DNA of 56,321 nucleotides. Source: Syntrophorhabdales bacterium (lineage in GTDB: Bacteria > Desulfobacterota > Syntrophorhabdia > Syntrophorhabdales > WCHB1-27). The stretch lies in assembly GCA_035541455.1 (NCBI GenBank), contig DATKNH010000017.1:1-56321 (forward strand). Reading direction: 5' to 3'. This document shows, one piece after another, positions 33,907-44,333 of the stretch. A program made the position numbers and the translations under genes. The notes under the pieces were generated by a model. The model searched no databases. It was given only the letters and a program-made list of their open reading frames with translations, and was not told the DNA's origin. Positions within the stretch are counted from its first letter, which is position 1. The number at the start of each line of letters is the position of its first letter.

Positions 33907-34638
33907 ATGGTCCCCAAAGGGAAAAAACAAGCGAGATCAAGGCCACTCCGAGAGCGTAGAGCGCAAAAGATTTTGCTTCCGCCGAGGAAGCATTTGACGG
34001 TAGCAGGGGAAAACCGACCCGTGGCCGTGGACCGCACAAGGCTGGTCTTGCTTACGGTCGATCCCTATGTTATCCATGCGTACTGGACTCTCTCCTCACG
34101 CGCCGCCACCACGGCAAGGCTCCAGCTAGGAAAGGATTCCGAGCGGTCAGAGGCAGTCTTGCGTTTCTATGACACCATGTGCCTGCCGAGCGGCAGCCCG
34201 GGTATCTCGAACTCCTTCGATATTCCTGTCGAGCTCAATGCGCATAACTGGTACGTGCACCTCTGGGCTTCCGCGAAATCATACTGGGCCAGCCTCGGGT
34301 TGAGGACAGAAGATGGTCGTTTCTTCCCGATAGCACGATCTAACCTTGCGCAGACACCTCGGGCCGGTATCTCAAACGGCGGAAAGGAAAGCTTCATGCT
34401 GGTCAAGGGCAACTACGATCATATTGAGCAGATTCAGAACACGGCCGGCCCGTACGGGAAGGAAGAGCCGGTTCTGGATACAACACGTGATCCCGGAAGG
34501 CCACTCTTCACAGACCCCTCAGCAACGTTACGCGTAGGGAGCCCGAGCGTCGATATTGCCGCAATAAGCGAACGGGCATTCATCTGCGGGGCCTTCTCAT
34601 TATTGGGAGTCCCGGGGTCAGGGAGGATAGATAAATAG
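33907..34638 (+). CDS. DUF4912-domain protein
   Basis: 243 aa. After a basic N-terminus, VLLTVDPYVIHAYWTLS begins the DUF4912 domain (about residues 45-150), which continues with VELNAHNWYVHLW and GLRTEDGRFFPIARSN. The C-terminal third is low-complexity. Start 33907 has CAGGGA seven bases upstream; an ATG seven codons earlier lacks a ribosome site. The gene runs into the GH57 gene without a gap (the stop TAG is followed directly by the GTG). That tight coupling suggests a carbohydrate-related role. Confidence 0.8.
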   Translation: MVPKGKKQARSRPLRERRAQKILLPPRKHLTVAGENRPVAVDRTRLVLLTVDPYVIHAYWTLSSRAATTARLQLGKDSERSEAVLRFYDTMCLPSGSPGISNSFDIPVELNAHNWYVHLWASAKSYWASLGLRTEDGRFFPIARSNLAQTPRAGISNGGKESFMLVKGNYDHIEQIQNTAGPYGKEEPVLDTTRDPGRPLFTDPSATLRVGSPSVDIAAISERAFICGAFSLLGVPGSGRIDK

Positions 34639-36264
34639 GTGGAAAAAGGGTACCTGGCCTTTATTCTGCACGCCCACCTTCCTTTCGTGAGGCATCCGGA
34701 ATATGAGGATTCGCTTGAAGAATACTGGCTCTTTGAAGCAATCACAGAGACCTATATTCCCTTGCTTGCCATGCTTGAGAAGCTTGCCGGTGAAGGCGTT
34801 GCTTTTCGTCTGACATTTTCTCTCACGCCTACTCTGGCATCAATGCTTGAAGATTCACTTCTGCAGTCCCGTTATCTGAGAAGGATCGAACACCAGATTG
34901 AATTGGCAGCCAAAGAAATGCAGAGAACGCGGCACCAACCGGAGTTCCACCGGTTGGCCCGCATGTACTACGAAAGTTTTTCCAAAGCAAAGGAACTCTT
35001 TACCTCCCGCTATAAACAGAACCTGCTTCAGGCTTTCAGACGTCTCCAGGAACTGGGCTTCGTGGAGCTCATTGCAAGCGCTGCCACACATGGTTACCTT
35101 CCCTTGCTGTCTGTCAACCCGTCTTCGGTCAGCGCGCAAATCCGGGTAGGTGTTGACCGCCACAGAGAAGCATTCGGACAAAGGCCTGGGGGGTTCTGGC
35201 TGCCGGAATGCGGCTATTATCCGGGAATCGACACCTTCTTAAGAGAAGAAAAGATTCGCTACACCATTCTGGAGTCCCACGGAATCACCCGCGCTGATGT
35301 GAAGCCGATATATGGTGTCTATGCCCCTCTCTACTGTCCCTCTGGTGTTGCCGTTTTCGGCCGGGACCCCGAGTCTTCAAAACAAGTCTGGAGTTCGGTC
35401 GAGGGTTACCCCGGCGATTTTGATTATCGCGAGTTTTATCGCGACATAGCATACGATCTTGAGTTTGAGTATATCAAACCGTATGTCCATGAAGCAGGTA
35501 TTCGTATCGACACAGGTATTAAGTATTATCGCATTACAGGTCAGGACCGCAGCAAGGAGGCTTACATTCCAGAACGGGCGGAGCAGAAGGCGCACATTCA
35601 CGCAGAAAACTTTCTCGACAACCGGGAAAAACAGATCGATTTCCTGGCGTCCGCGATGGACCGTAAACCGATCATTGTCGCGCCGTATGATGCCGAGCTT
35701 TTTGGCCATTGGTGGTTCGAAGGTCCCATCTGGCTCGAACATGTGATCCGCAACGTCGCTTCAAAAGGAGACGCGCTTCGTCTCGTCACGCTGTCAGAAT
35801 ACCTGGAAATGTATCCCATCAACCAGGTTTCAGTTCCCTCCATGTCGAGTTGGGGCTACAAGGGGTTCAGTGAAGTCTGGCTTAATGGGAGCAATGATTG
35901 GATTTATCCCGACTTGCACCGGGCAGGCGATCTGATGGCGGAAATGGCACGGGATTATCCTAACGCAAAGGGTATCACCCGAAGGGCGTTGAACCAGGCA
36001 GCAAGAGAGTTATTGCTGGCACAGGCAAGCGACTGGGCATTCATGCTCAAGTTAGGCGTGATGACGGAGTACGCAACGAAGAGGACACGAGATCATCTGC
36101 TTCATTCCGAACGTCTCTTCCGCGAGGTACGAGACGCGAGTGTCGACAAGGCCTGGCTCTCGTTGATAGAAAGCAGGGACAATATTTTCCCGCACATTGA
36201 CTACCGGGTATTTTCCCGGCCAAAGCAAAAGAGTGTCCACCCGCGCGGATCAGATGATGCCTGA
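34639..36264 (+). CDS. Glycoside hydrolase family 57 enzyme, probable 1,4-alpha-glucan branching enzyme
   Basis: 541 aa. The opening YLAFILHAHLPFVRHPE, the nucleophile motif GFWLPECGYYPGID (Glu) and PYDAELFGHWWFEGP (catalytic Asp) match the GH57 branching-enzyme group (DUF1957 C-terminal domain). It would add alpha-1,6 branches to glycogen-like glucans in the cytosol. The GTG start follows directly on the DUF4912 stop codon. Related GH57 amylases share these motifs, so substrate specificity is not certain. Confidence 0.87.
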   Translation: MEKGYLAFILHAHLPFVRHPEYEDSLEEYWLFEAITETYIPLLAMLEKLAGEGVAFRLTFSLTPTLASMLEDSLLQSRYLRRIEHQIELAAKEMQRTRHQPEFHRLARMYYESFSKAKELFTSRYKQNLLQAFRRLQELGFVELIASAATHGYLPLLSVNPSSVSAQIRVGVDRHREAFGQRPGGFWLPECGYYPGIDTFLREEKIRYTILESHGITRADVKPIYGVYAPLYCPSGVAVFGRDPESSKQVWSSVEGYPGDFDYREFYRDIAYDLEFEYIKPYVHEAGIRIDTGIKYYRITGQDRSKEAYIPERAEQKAHIHAENFLDNREKQIDFLASAMDRKPIIVAPYDAELFGHWWFEGPIWLEHVIRNVASKGDALRLVTLSEYLEMYPINQVSVPSMSSWGYKGFSEVWLNGSNDWIYPDLHRAGDLMAEMARDYPNAKGITRRALNQAARELLLAQASDWAFMLKLGVMTEYATKRTRDHLLHSERLFREVRDASVDKAWLSLIESRDNIFPHIDYRVFSRPKQKSVHPRGSDDA

Positions 36265-36371
36265 GCACGGTAAAGCTTTTCGCACGTCTCAAGATTCTTT
36301 AGGTTGGCCTGAGGGTCTCTCGCATCTCTGTAGCAGACTTCCGATCAAGCAACCTGGCAGACTCCCGCCAC

Positions 36372-36683
36372 TCATCCTTGGTCCGATCCGGCCTCAGACA
36401 CGTAGAACCGGCCGTCCGCAGTACTGTGCAAGATACCTCTCTCTTTTAGAAACCGGAGCGCCTGGGGCCTGTAGTCACGCGGCTTCATGAGCCTGTCGAA
36501 GAATCCCAACGGCGCAAGCCCCAGATCGGCCAGTGTCCGAGCACCCTGGGCGTTGACTGCGCCGTGCTGGCGAAAGATTCTGATCACTTTGTGCGATGCC
36601 CAACGCGTCATGACGACGGGAATGACGAACAAGCCCAGAAAAGCGAGTATTGAGAGCGCCAGAATAATGAGAATGTTGTTCAT
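36372..36683 (-). CDS. Small membrane-anchored protein
   Basis: 103 aa. One N-terminal transmembrane helix (residues 3-24) precedes a basic helical region with MTRWASHKVIRIFRQHGA and a short C-terminal winged-like segment (LRFLKERGILHSTADGRFYV). No family is recognised. The coding pattern is plausible and no competing gene overlaps it. Confidence 0.55.
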   Translation of the reverse strand: MNNILIILALSILAFLGLFVIPVVMTRWASHKVIRIFRQHGAVNAQGARTLADLGLAPLGFFDRLMKPRDYRPQALRFLKERGILHSTADGRFYVSEAGSDQG

Positions 36684-36778
36684 TGCAGAAATAACCCAAT
36701 CACGTGCCCTCCCCTTTCGAGCCGGCGATTATGATGCGCAGGTTGCCCTATCCAGGCTAAAGCATCGCAATCCCCGCA

Positions 36779-37423
36779 TCACTTTTTCAGCGAATCGTAA
36801 TCCTTGAGGAACCTCTCCAGGCCGATATCCGTCAGCGGATGTTTCATCAGTTGCTTGATGACCGGGAAGGGAATGGTGGCTATGTCGGCTCCCATGGTGG
36901 CTGCCTCGAGTACGTGAAGAGGATTTCTCACGCTTGCGACAATGATCTCAGTTTCAAAACCGTAATTCGAGTAAATGGTGGTGATGTCGCCTACTATGTC
37001 CATGCCCGCTGTCGAAATATCGTCAAGCCGGCCCACAAACGGGCTCACATAGTCCGCTCCTGCCTTTGCAGCAATCAATGCCTGGACAGCCTGGAATATC
37101 AGGGTCACGTTTGTCTTGATTCCTTCCTCGTGCAGTGTCCTTACTGCTTTCATCCCTTCCTCGGTCATGGGAATCTTCACAACGACCTGCTCACCCAGAG
37201 AAGAAAGCTTTCTGCCTTCTGCTATCATACCCTTTGCATCAACGGCCAGCACCTCGAGGTTCACCGGTCCATGCACAAGGGAAAGTATCTCCTTGATGGT
37301 CGCTTCTGGATCCCTCTTTTCTTTGGCAAGCAAGGTTGGATTTGTGGTCACCCCGTCGACAAGTCCCATTTCCAGGCCTTTCTTGATTTCGTCCACATTT
37401 GCCGTGTCCAGGAAAAACTTCAT
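36779..37423 (-). CDS. tal: Transaldolase, short fructose-6-phosphate aldolase type
   Basis: 214 aa, the length of the short (TalC/Fsa) group. [41 protein letters not shown] (Schiff-base Lys) and [13 protein letters not shown] are the hallmark blocks. It transfers a dihydroxyacetone unit in the non-oxidative pentose phosphate pathway. The start follows GAGGAGGCGCACCT; six upstream codons are not conserved. Confidence 0.95.
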   Translation of the reverse strand: MKFFLDTANVDEIKKGLEMGLVDGVTTNPTLLAKEKRDPEATIKEILSLVHGPVNLEVLAVDAKGMIAEGRKLSSLGEQVVVKIPMTEEGMKAVRTLHEEGIKTNVTLIFQAVQALIAAKAGADYVSPFVGRLDDISTAGMDIVGDITTIYSNYGFETEIIVASVRNPLHVLEAATMGADIATIPFPVIKQLMKHPLTDIGLERFLKDYDSLKK

Positions 37424-37570
37424 AGGTGCGCCTCCTCGCATTTTGATGGAAATATCAAAACCGCAATGGCTTCAACTGCCTCTTGAGCTGCGTGGGCATC
37501 ATAACACTCTCCAGGCGGCACTGCAAGAAGCACGTCGCAACCAGCAACTCAGAACTCATAACGCGTCTCT

Positions 37571-37807
37571 TCAGCGCTTCAGTTCTTTAAATTTCTCCAT
37601 GCACGCTATACTGCAAAAATAATTGATTCCCTCCGAGGTCCGCAAAGAGAGTTCCTGCCGCTGCGCCACATAGGCTCCACAGATCGGATCCTGCTTGAGC
37701 ACTTCAGACTGTGGTTTCGACATGGGTGCAGCCTTGAGATTCTTGTTTTTCTTAATGAGATACCTGACCAGCAGTATGATGATAATAATGGGTATAAGAT
37801 ACTTCAT
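37571..37807 (-). CDS. Small membrane-anchored protein with a Cys-rich YHS/TRASH-like segment
   Basis: 78 aa. One N-terminal transmembrane helix precedes DPICGAYV...NYFCSIACMEKF, a Cys pattern like the metal-binding PP0621/TRASH-like small proteins. ATGA overlap with folK shows coupling. Metal binding is likely, and the function unknown. Confidence 0.72.
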   Translation of the reverse strand: MKYLIPIIIIILLVRYLIKKNKNLKAAPMSKPQSEVLKQDPICGAYVAQRQELSLRTSEGINYFCSIACMEKFKELKR

Positions 37808-38307
37808 GAAGAAACTCCTTCGTTGAATTTCCGTATGGCCTGCTCCGGACCGATCTCATCAAGAAACTCCTTGAGGGGCCGTCCCAGACGGGGATGAATC
37901 GCGTGAGGTTCTATCTCGAGCAATGGCACCAGGACGAACTTCCTCTCGTGCATCCGGTGATGCGGCACAGTCAGATCGGCAGTCTCAAATGTGAGATCAT
38001 CTATCAGGAGTATATCCAGGTCTATGGTGCGCGGGCCCTGCGGTACGTCCCTTACCCTTCCCATAGCAGACTCAATATCCTGGAGAAGTGTAAGTAACTC
38101 GAATGGCGATCCATGCCATCTGATCCGCAGTACGCAGTTGAGAAACTCTTCCTGAGGCACAGGTGAAACAGGCGAGGTGATGTAAAACGAGGACAAGGCC
38201 GGGAATTCGGTTCTCCGGTCAGCGGTAATTCGTTCTAGGCTCGATGTGCAGTTGCCGTGCCTATCGCCAATATTCGAGCCTATGCCGATGAATACAGTGT
38301 GGGCCAC
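37804..38307 (-). CDS. folK: 2-amino-4-hydroxy-6-hydroxymethyldihydropteridine pyrophosphokinase
   Basis: 167 aa. VFIGIGSNIGDRHGN at the start, FLNCVLRI and GPRTIDLDILLIDD (the pterin/ATP site) and VPHHRMHERKFVLVPLLEI are family motifs. It catalyses pyrophosphoryl transfer in folate synthesis. It starts 3 bp after tatA and overlaps the following small gene by four bases. Confidence 0.95.
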   Translation of the reverse strand: MAHTVFIGIGSNIGDRHGNCTSSLERITADRRTEFPALSSFYITSPVSPVPQEEFLNCVLRIRWHGSPFELLTLLQDIESAMGRVRDVPQGPRTIDLDILLIDDLTFETADLTVPHHRMHERKFVLVPLLEIEPHAIHPRLGRPLKEFLDEIGPEQAIRKFNEGVSS

Positions 38308-38310
38308 GGT

Positions 38311-38502
38311 TTATGGGGCGGGCTTTTCTTTATCCTTATCGTTCTTGGGGGTAACGTCTATCTCGTCGTCTTTTACCGACCTCTTGAAACTCTTGATGCC
38401 CTTGCCTATCGCCCCACCGATCTCCGGCAGCTTGCCTGCACCGAAAATGATCATGACGATTACCAGTATAACGAGAAGTTCAGGAACTCCAAGGCCAAAC
38501 AT
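38311..38502 (-). CDS. tatA: Sec-independent translocase subunit TatA/E
   Basis: 63 aa. [20 protein letters not shown] forms the membrane helix and hinge; [17 protein letters not shown] the amphipathic helix; the tail is acidic/basic. It forms the Tat pore for folded proteins such as the Rieske protein. No tatB or tatC is visible here. Confidence 0.93.
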   Translation of the reverse strand: MFGLGVPELLVILVIVMIIFGAGKLPEIGGAIGKGIKSFKRSVKDDEIDVTPKNDKDKEKPAP

Positions 38503-38601
38503 TTCTTCACCCTTATGCGCTAGGATATCACTTTTGCCTGACGCTCGTCAATTGGAACGCCATGGGCCGGCGCTGACACACCATCGATTTAAGTTCTTGA
38601 A

Positions 38602-38630
38602 TTGACAGAGCTACGCCCTTAGGATAAAGT
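38602..38630 (+). promoter_or_regulatory. Sigma70-like promoter for etfBA
   Basis: TTGACA (38602-38607), a 17-bp spacer and TAAAGT (38625-38630), about 25 bp before the etfB start codon. Confidence 0.5.
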
Positions 38631-38654
38631 TGTGAATTATTGCAGGGGGTACTT

Positions 38655-39467
38655 GTGCACATCGTCGTATGCGTCAAGATGGTCCCGGACACAACGCAGG
38701 TCACAATAGATCCGGTCACCAACACGCTCATCAGGGAAGGGATACCCTTCATCATCAATCCTTTTGATGACCACGCACTGGAAGAAGCTTTACGCATCAG
38801 GGACACATGCGGGGGGAAAGTCACGGTGCTTTCCATGGGACCGGCTCCTGCGGAAACAGTTTTGCGCGATGCGATCGCTCTGGGTGCCGACGCAGCAGTT
38901 CTTCTCTCGGATAGAGTCTTCGGAGGCTCTGATACACTGGCGACGAGCAAGGTCATCAGTGAGGCGATTGAAAGACTCTCCTCTCAGGAACGAGTCGACC
39001 TCGTTGTCTGCGGAAAACAGACCATTGATGGCGATACCGCCCAGGTAGGACCCGGAATAGCAACACGCCTGGGCTTTGCACAGGTGACGCTTGTTGACAA
39101 AGTGCTCGATGTGGACGTCGAGGGTAGGTATATCACGGTAAGGGCAAAGTTTGACAACCGGCACCAGGTTGTTCAAGCACGGCTTCCGGCTCTTATCACG
39201 GTGGTGCGCGAAATCAACACCGTGCGCTATCCCGCGGTACCGCGAAGACTCTATGCCGAAGAAGCCCCCCTGGCGGTCTGGACAAATGAAACCCTCAAGA
39301 TCGATGTCAACACCATAGGGCTTAACGGCTCGCCCACGTGGGTGAAGCGTATCTTCGCGCCTCAAAGAGAGAAGGGCGAGATAGTATCAGGACTGGGCAG
39401 CGCTAAGGAAGAGACAGTTCGGCTCATCATACAGAAGATCGAAGATTGGAAAATCCTGGACCTCTAA
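38655..39467 (+). CDS. etfB: Electron transfer flavoprotein beta subunit
   Basis: 270 aa. It begins MHIVVCVKMVPDTTQV from a GTG with AGGGGGT five bases upstream. INPFDDHALEEALRI, ALGADAAVLLSD, DLVVCGKQTIDGDTAQVGP and ARLPALITVVREI are the EtfB motifs, including the AMP-site region. With EtfA it accepts electrons from acyl-CoA dehydrogenases. It overlaps etfA by one base (TAATG). Confidence 0.95.
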   Translation: MHIVVCVKMVPDTTQVTIDPVTNTLIREGIPFIINPFDDHALEEALRIRDTCGGKVTVLSMGPAPAETVLRDAIALGADAAVLLSDRVFGGSDTLATSKVISEAIERLSSQERVDLVVCGKQTIDGDTAQVGPGIATRLGFAQVTLVDKVLDVDVEGRYITVRAKFDNRHQVVQARLPALITVVREINTVRYPAVPRRLYAEEAPLAVWTNETLKIDVNTIGLNGSPTWVKRIFAPQREKGEIVSGLGSAKEETVRLIIQKIEDWKILDL

Positions 39468-40750
39468 TGCAAAATAAAAAACGGAGATTCAAGGTTCGCC
39501 TCTCACCCGGCAAATGCATTGGCTGCGGCCGCTGTGAGCCGGCCTGCCCGGTCAACGCAATCAGGTACGATGAAAAAGGCGAGCCGATTATCGACCTGGA
39601 AAAATGCATCGGCTGTGGCAAGTGTGTCAAAGTCTGCCCGGCTGACGCCATCACCACGTTCATCCCTGAGGAAGGCATTGGCACATGGGACGAGGAGCAA
39701 CCTGCAGCAGAGACGGGCGGAGAAACAGCGAGTAGTCTTTGGCGCGGGGTCTGGGTCTACGTGGAGCAGATGGATGGCAAGGCCGAACCGGTCTCCTGGC
39801 AACTTCTCGGGAAAGGAAAAGAGCTTGCCCAAGACCTTGAGGTGGAACTGGCCGCTGTAGTGCTCGGCAGCAACGTTGAACACCTGGCAGATGAGGCCGC
39901 CGAATATGGTGCCGATAAGGTCTACCTGGTTGACACGCCGGTCCTCAAGGACTACAGGGCCGAAACTCACCTGCGTGCGTGTGTCCACCTCGTCGGGAAA
40001 TATGCACCCGAGGTATTATTGATCGGGGCCACAGGCCTCGGCCGTGACCTGGCAGGTGGCGTGGCAACGCGCCTGCAGACCGGGTTGACCGCGGACTGCA
40101 CGGCGTTGGCGATCGACAAGCAAAACAGGTACCTGGAGCAGACACGCCCAGCTTTCGGCGGTAACATTATGGCCACGATCCTCTGCGAAAAGGCCAGGCC
40201 CCAAATGGCCTCGGTCAGGCCCAATGTTATGCCCACGCCTTCACGAATCCCGGGGAGGAAGGCAACGCTGGTTCGAGAATCGATTACATTCGACGAGAAT
40301 CAGATACTCACGAAAATACTGGAGGTAGCGCCCATTCAGTGCGAGAGTTCTGTGGATATAACGGCCGTGGGAGTCATCGTCAGCGGTGGCAGAGGACTGA
40401 TGAGCGCAGAGAACTTCGGGATGCTTCAGGAATTGGCAGACCTGCTCGGCGGCGTGGTTGCCGGCTCCAGGAGTGCCGTAGATGCAGGGTGGATCAGGCA
40501 CGAACGGCAGGTAGGACAGACCGGCAAGACCGTGCGACCGAAGCTGTATCTCGCCTGCGCCATCTCGGGTGCCATCCAGCATCTTGTCGGCATGCAGGAT
40601 GCCGAGTATATCATCGCCATCAACAAAGACGAGCGCGCGCCCATCTTTGATGTAGCAGACCTTGGCATTGTCGGAGACGTCTTTGAGATTGTTCCGGGAA
40701 TGATCGAAGAACTGCGAAAGATGAAAACCGCCCCTGTGTGCGACACATGA
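39467..40750 (+). CDS. etfA: Electron transfer flavoprotein alpha subunit with N-terminal two-cluster ferredoxin domain
   Basis: 427 aa, about 100 longer than ordinary EtfA. Residues 18-75 hold two [4Fe-4S] motifs, [12 protein letters not shown] and [13 protein letters not shown] short linker leads to the EtfA domain: [15 protein letters not shown], then [13 protein letters not shown] and [14 protein letters not shown], and [18 protein letters not shown] for FAD binding. The ferredoxin part suggests a wider electron circuit, such as linking beta-oxidation to a quinone-reducing or ferredoxin-dependent partner. The membrane oxidoreductase gene follows 7 bp later. Confidence 0.94.
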   Translation: MQNKKRRFKVRLSPGKCIGCGRCEPACPVNAIRYDEKGEPIIDLEKCIGCGKCVKVCPADAITTFIPEEGIGTWDEEQPAAETGGETASSLWRGVWVYVEQMDGKAEPVSWQLLGKGKELAQDLEVELAAVVLGSNVEHLADEAAEYGADKVYLVDTPVLKDYRAETHLRACVHLVGKYAPEVLLIGATGLGRDLAGGVATRLQTGLTADCTALAIDKQNRYLEQTRPAFGGNIMATILCEKARPQMASVRPNVMPTPSRIPGRKATLVRESITFDENQILTKILEVAPIQCESSVDITAVGVIVSGGRGLMSAENFGMLQELADLLGGVVAGSRSAVDAGWIRHERQVGQTGKTVRPKLYLACAISGAIQHLVGMQDAEYIIAINKDERAPIFDVADLGIVGDVFEIVPGMIEELRKMKTAPVCDT

Positions 40751-40757
40751 GGATCAC

Positions 40758-42773
40758 ATGTCCGTAGCTGAGTCCATCATCTTTGCGCTGGCTTTTTTCG
40801 CAGCACTCTTTCTTTTCCTGAGGAGGGTGTTCCGCCTTTTGGCTATGGTCCTCCTGGGGAAAGCAGAGCAGAGGTTCGACCACCTCCTTCAGAGGCTGAA
40901 AGCGCTCCTCGTCTATGGTTTCGGACAGAAAAGGGTCATCGAAAAACCTTTCGGTGTGAATCATTTCCTTCTCTTCTGGGGATTCATTCTGCTCCAGCTC
41001 ATGGTCAACAGTGAATTTATCATTGCGGGCATATTCCCCAGGTTCAGCCTCAGTTTCACGGGTGCATTGCTCTATCCGGCCATCATTTTTGTTGCGGACG
41101 TGACCTCATTCATTGTGCTCATCGTCGTTGTCATCGCAGCGGCGAGACGGTTATTCTTCAAGCCGCCGAACGTGGAACGAAGCCTTGACGCATTTTTTAT
41201 ACTCGGCCTCGTCGGGCTTCTCATGATCGCCTATTTCGGGCTGCACATCGCCTCCGTGGTAGCGGGACAGGAAAGCCAAGTATACAGGCCCTTCTCTCGA
41301 ATCATGGCCTCACCGTTTACGGGATATGGCACGCTCTTATTCTGGCAGCTTGTGGAACGAGTCTGCTGGTGGCTCCACGCGGCAGTGCTTCTTCTCTTTC
41401 TCGTCTATATACCGTGCAGCAAACACCTGCACATCCTTACCGCACTTCTCAACTGCTTCTTCAGGCGCTTCGGTTTTCCCCACTCCTTGCCCGTTCTGCA
41501 ATTCAAGCGGGGGGAGCGATTCGGCGTCTCCAAGGTTACGCAGTTTACATGGAAGGATCTGCTCGATTTCTTCTCCTGCACCGAATGCGGAAGATGCGCT
41601 GATGCGTGCCCTGCTACAACCACGGGCAAAGTGCTCAATCCCAAAGAAGTAATTCTCCAGGGCAAAGCCAACCTCATCAGGAACGGAAATGCGATTCTGA
41701 CATTGCGGGGTGGAGATACCATAGCAGGCGCAGATGAACACACTCCTGTCAGCTTTGCGCTTATAGGTGGAGACCACGAGCGGAGTATAGCGCCTCAGGC
41801 AATCTGGGACTGCACCACCTGCGGAGCGTGCGTGGAGAAGTGCCCTGTCTTTATAGAACAATTCCCCAAGCTTCTGAAAATGAGACGCCATCTCGTGATG
41901 GAAGCGGTCGATTTTCCTTCGGAAGTGATCAATCTTTTCCGCAATCTCGAACAGCGGTACAACCCTTACGGCATTGCGCCCTCTGACCGCATCAGGTGGG
42001 CATTAGACCTCGATGTGCCATTACTGGCCGAAAAACCTGACGCCGAGTACCTCTTCTATATCGGATGCGTGGCGTCCTTCACTTCCCGCATGAAGAGTGT
42101 CATAGCAGCGATTATCGAAGCGCTGCGGAACGCATCGGTATCCTTCGCGGTTCTGGGCAAAGAAGAGCAGTGCTGCGGAGATCCTTTGCGGCGGTTGGGT
42201 AACGAATATGTGTTCGACAAGTTCGCCCGAAGCAATGTGACAACCTTCAGGAAGTACGGGATTAAGAAGATGTTGACTCTCTGTCCCCACTGCTATAGCA
42301 CATTCAAAAACGACTATCGGGATTTCGGCGCAGAATTCGAGGTGCTGCATCATACAGAGCTTTTAGGTACTCTTCTGAGAGAAGGAAAGATACGCCCCCC
42401 GGAAAGGGTGACCAAGGAGCGCATTGTCGTTCACGATTCCTGCTATCTCGGGAGGTATAACAACATCTACGACGATCCTCGAGAAGTGTTGCGTCGTGCA
42501 ACAGGATCATTGCCGCTGGAGATGGATTTAAACCGCCGTGAAAGCTTCTGTTGCGGGGCCGGCGGGGGACGCATGTGGATGGAAGAATCGAGCGGCACGA
42601 GGATAAACGCAAACCGGACCGCTCAGGCATTGCGTCTCGATCCCACGGTCATCGCAACCTGCTGTCCTTACTGCCTCACGATGTTCGAGGACGGAATAAA
42701 AGACGAAAAGGCCGAGAGCAGGGTTAGAGTTCTCGATATCGCGGAGGTCCTCATGCCGACGCACATTCGCTGA
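40758..42773 (+). CDS. Membrane FeS oxidoreductase, ETF:menaquinone oxidoreductase type
   Basis: 671 aa. An N-terminal cytochrome-b-like part (about 1-250) has six or so membrane helices with several His residues, as in NarI. Then come two [4Fe-4S] motifs ([13 protein letters not shown] and [13 protein letters not shown]), and two CCG domains (HdrD-like) with [10 protein letters not shown] and [10 protein letters not shown]. This is the arrangement of the membrane proteins proposed to pass electrons from ETF to menaquinone in syntrophs. The tight position after etfA supports that role, which remains an inference. Confidence 0.9.
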   Translation: MSVAESIIFALAFFAALFLFLRRVFRLLAMVLLGKAEQRFDHLLQRLKALLVYGFGQKRVIEKPFGVNHFLLFWGFILLQLMVNSEFIIAGIFPRFSLSFTGALLYPAIIFVADVTSFIVLIVVVIAAARRLFFKPPNVERSLDAFFILGLVGLLMIAYFGLHIASVVAGQESQVYRPFSRIMASPFTGYGTLLFWQLVERVCWWLHAAVLLLFLVYIPCSKHLHILTALLNCFFRRFGFPHSLPVLQFKRGERFGVSKVTQFTWKDLLDFFSCTECGRCADACPATTTGKVLNPKEVILQGKANLIRNGNAILTLRGGDTIAGADEHTPVSFALIGGDHERSIAPQAIWDCTTCGACVEKCPVFIEQFPKLLKMRRHLVMEAVDFPSEVINLFRNLEQRYNPYGIAPSDRIRWALDLDVPLLAEKPDAEYLFYIGCVASFTSRMKSVIAAIIEALRNASVSFAVLGKEEQCCGDPLRRLGNEYVFDKFARSNVTTFRKYGIKKMLTLCPHCYSTFKNDYRDFGAEFEVLHHTELLGTLLREGKIRPPERVTKERIVVHDSCYLGRYNNIYDDPREVLRRATGSLPLEMDLNRRESFCCGAGGGRMWMEESSGTRINANRTAQALRLDPTVIATCCPYCLTMFEDGIKDEKAESRVRVLDIAEVLMPTHIR

Positions 42774-42855
42774 ACTCACGGCATACGGCCCAGTTAGCGG
42801 TAACCGCAGGTCCTTATCTTCACTCTTGATATCCTTGAAGTCGAATTGGCAGGAA

Positions 42856-43497
42856 CTACTTACGCAGGATGGCGATTGGCGTCACGAGCGCCTGATAGAC
42901 TATTTTTTCCTTCACCGAGGAAATGGCTATCTTCTTCTCTTCGCAACTGTGCAGGTAACCAAACAGGTCTGCTTTTTCCTCAAACGTCCGTTCTTCCGTT
43001 ATAAATGGCCTGTAAATGGAGGAGACATACTGATTGTGTGTTGCCAGGCTGCACTTTATGTCGTTCTGAACAAATTCCAGCACCAGCGCCGAATTTCGTC
43101 CATCGCATCGAAGTCCACGCGGCAGGACGTACATAGTATTCCGCAAGGTACCTTCCATCCAGATCCTTTGTTTCCGGGCTGATTTAAGAACCTGTGGGTC
43201 AGCTACACTGAGATACGCCATTTTGAGGCCCGGAAGCATAGCCCTCAACAGATGGCTGTCGTCCACTTCAAAGAGCTGCGCAGATGCGCTTCCCAGACCG
43301 CTGGATGAAAAAAAACTTGACCTGTACTCACCACCAATGTTTTGTACTTCCACCTTGGGACGTTCCCTCAACCCGGTGAGACCGCTGTACGTGGCCGCTA
43401 ACTGCTCTGTGTCCAGGTAGAGTATGGTCTCAAAAAAATCGTTCACCTGGTCTGAGAGTGTTTTTGAGAGGTTCTTAAAAAGCCAGTCGATGTTCAT
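42856..43497 (-). CDS. Protein of unknown function
   Basis: 213 aa. FFETILYLDTEQL near the start resembles the opening of DUF6414-like proteins, but the remainder has no familiar motif. No membrane segment or signal peptide is present, so it is probably cytosolic. A GGGAAAGA ribosome-like sequence precedes the ATG. It faces the etf operon and stands alone. Confidence 0.6.
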   Translation of the reverse strand: MNIDWLFKNLSKTLSDQVNDFFETILYLDTEQLAATYSGLTGLRERPKVEVQNIGGEYRSSFFSSSGLGSASAQLFEVDDSHLLRAMLPGLKMAYLSVADPQVLKSARKQRIWMEGTLRNTMYVLPRGLRCDGRNSALVLEFVQNDIKCSLATHNQYVSSIYRPFITEERTFEEKADLFGYLHSCEEKKIAISSVKEKIVYQALVTPIAILRK

Positions 43498-43649
43498 TCT
43501 TTCCCGCTCTTAGAGGCAGTTAGTAAAGGAATGCGCCTTATGTATATGGTATTTAACGGCGAGATACTGTCTTAATCAATCGGCCAAATGGTCAATTTTC
43601 ACTCCCAAAGGGATTAGGAGTTTGGTTTCAATATCTTTAGGAGTGGAGG

Positions 43650-44333
43650 TTATTTCCTGCCCAGGGGCATAATGTAAATGGGCTGCTGTTTCTCCGGCAA
43701 AGGCAGAGCCTTCCTCACGTCTTCCGGTTTGAAACCGGCTATGGAAACCGTCCCCAGCTTTATGGCAGTAGCCTGCAGATATACGTTTTCCGCAGCATGG
43801 CCAGCCTCGAGGTAAATCCAGGCTGGATTTGCCGCCGACCGTTCCGGCACACCGCAAATGATCAGCGACGCCGGTGCGCCGGCCACCGCGGGCTGGGGAA
43901 CAGCCTTAGAAAGATCAGCCTTTTTGTCGCCCTCGGCCATCTTGATCAATGCATGCTCCTTTGGTTGATAACGATACAGCCCGGCCGGAAGGCCGGTCAC
44001 GTTACCAGCCACGAGATAGACTTCAATCAGAAACTGGCCCTTGGGCGAAGGCGTTGTGCGTAAGCCCTTTCCAGCATCGGTTACACCCTGCGCTGACCAG
44101 AGGATCTGGGAAACTTCATCGAGAGAAAGCGGTTCAGATTTGTAAGCCCTAACCGAGCGCCGTTCAGTCAACGCTTTTTCTACGGAAACGTTTCCGTCCA
44201 ATTTGGGTGGAGGCAGCTTAACACTCGCATCGGTAGCGGCAGTCTGCTGGGCATGAGAAGGAAGAGCGAGCACACAGAGGCAAAGCACTACAGCCGCAAC
44301 CGAAACCGCTCTCTTTATATGTTCTTTTCTCAT
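43650..44333 (-). CDS. Exported SagB-type nitroreductase family protein
   Basis: 227 aa. A signal peptide (residues 1-27, ALPSHAQ) precedes a flavin-reductase fold: ALTERRSVRAY, LDEVSQILWSAQGVTD and LEAGHAAENVYLQATAIKLG match the SagB-like nitroreductases. FMN-dependent reduction outside the cytoplasm would need a cofactor exported or loaded beforehand, which is unusual. The ATG at 44333 follows AGGGGGTTCCC; eight codons upstream are not conserved. Confidence 0.8.
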   Translation of the reverse strand: MRKEHIKRAVSVAAVVLCLCVLALPSHAQQTAATDASVKLPPPKLDGNVSVEKALTERRSVRAYKSEPLSLDEVSQILWSAQGVTDAGKGLRTTPSPKGQFLIEVYLVAGNVTGLPAGLYRYQPKEHALIKMAEGDKKADLSKAVPQPAVAGAPASLIICGVPERSAANPAWIYLEAGHAAENVYLQATAIKLGTVSIAGFKPEDVRKALPLPEKQQPIYIMPLGRK

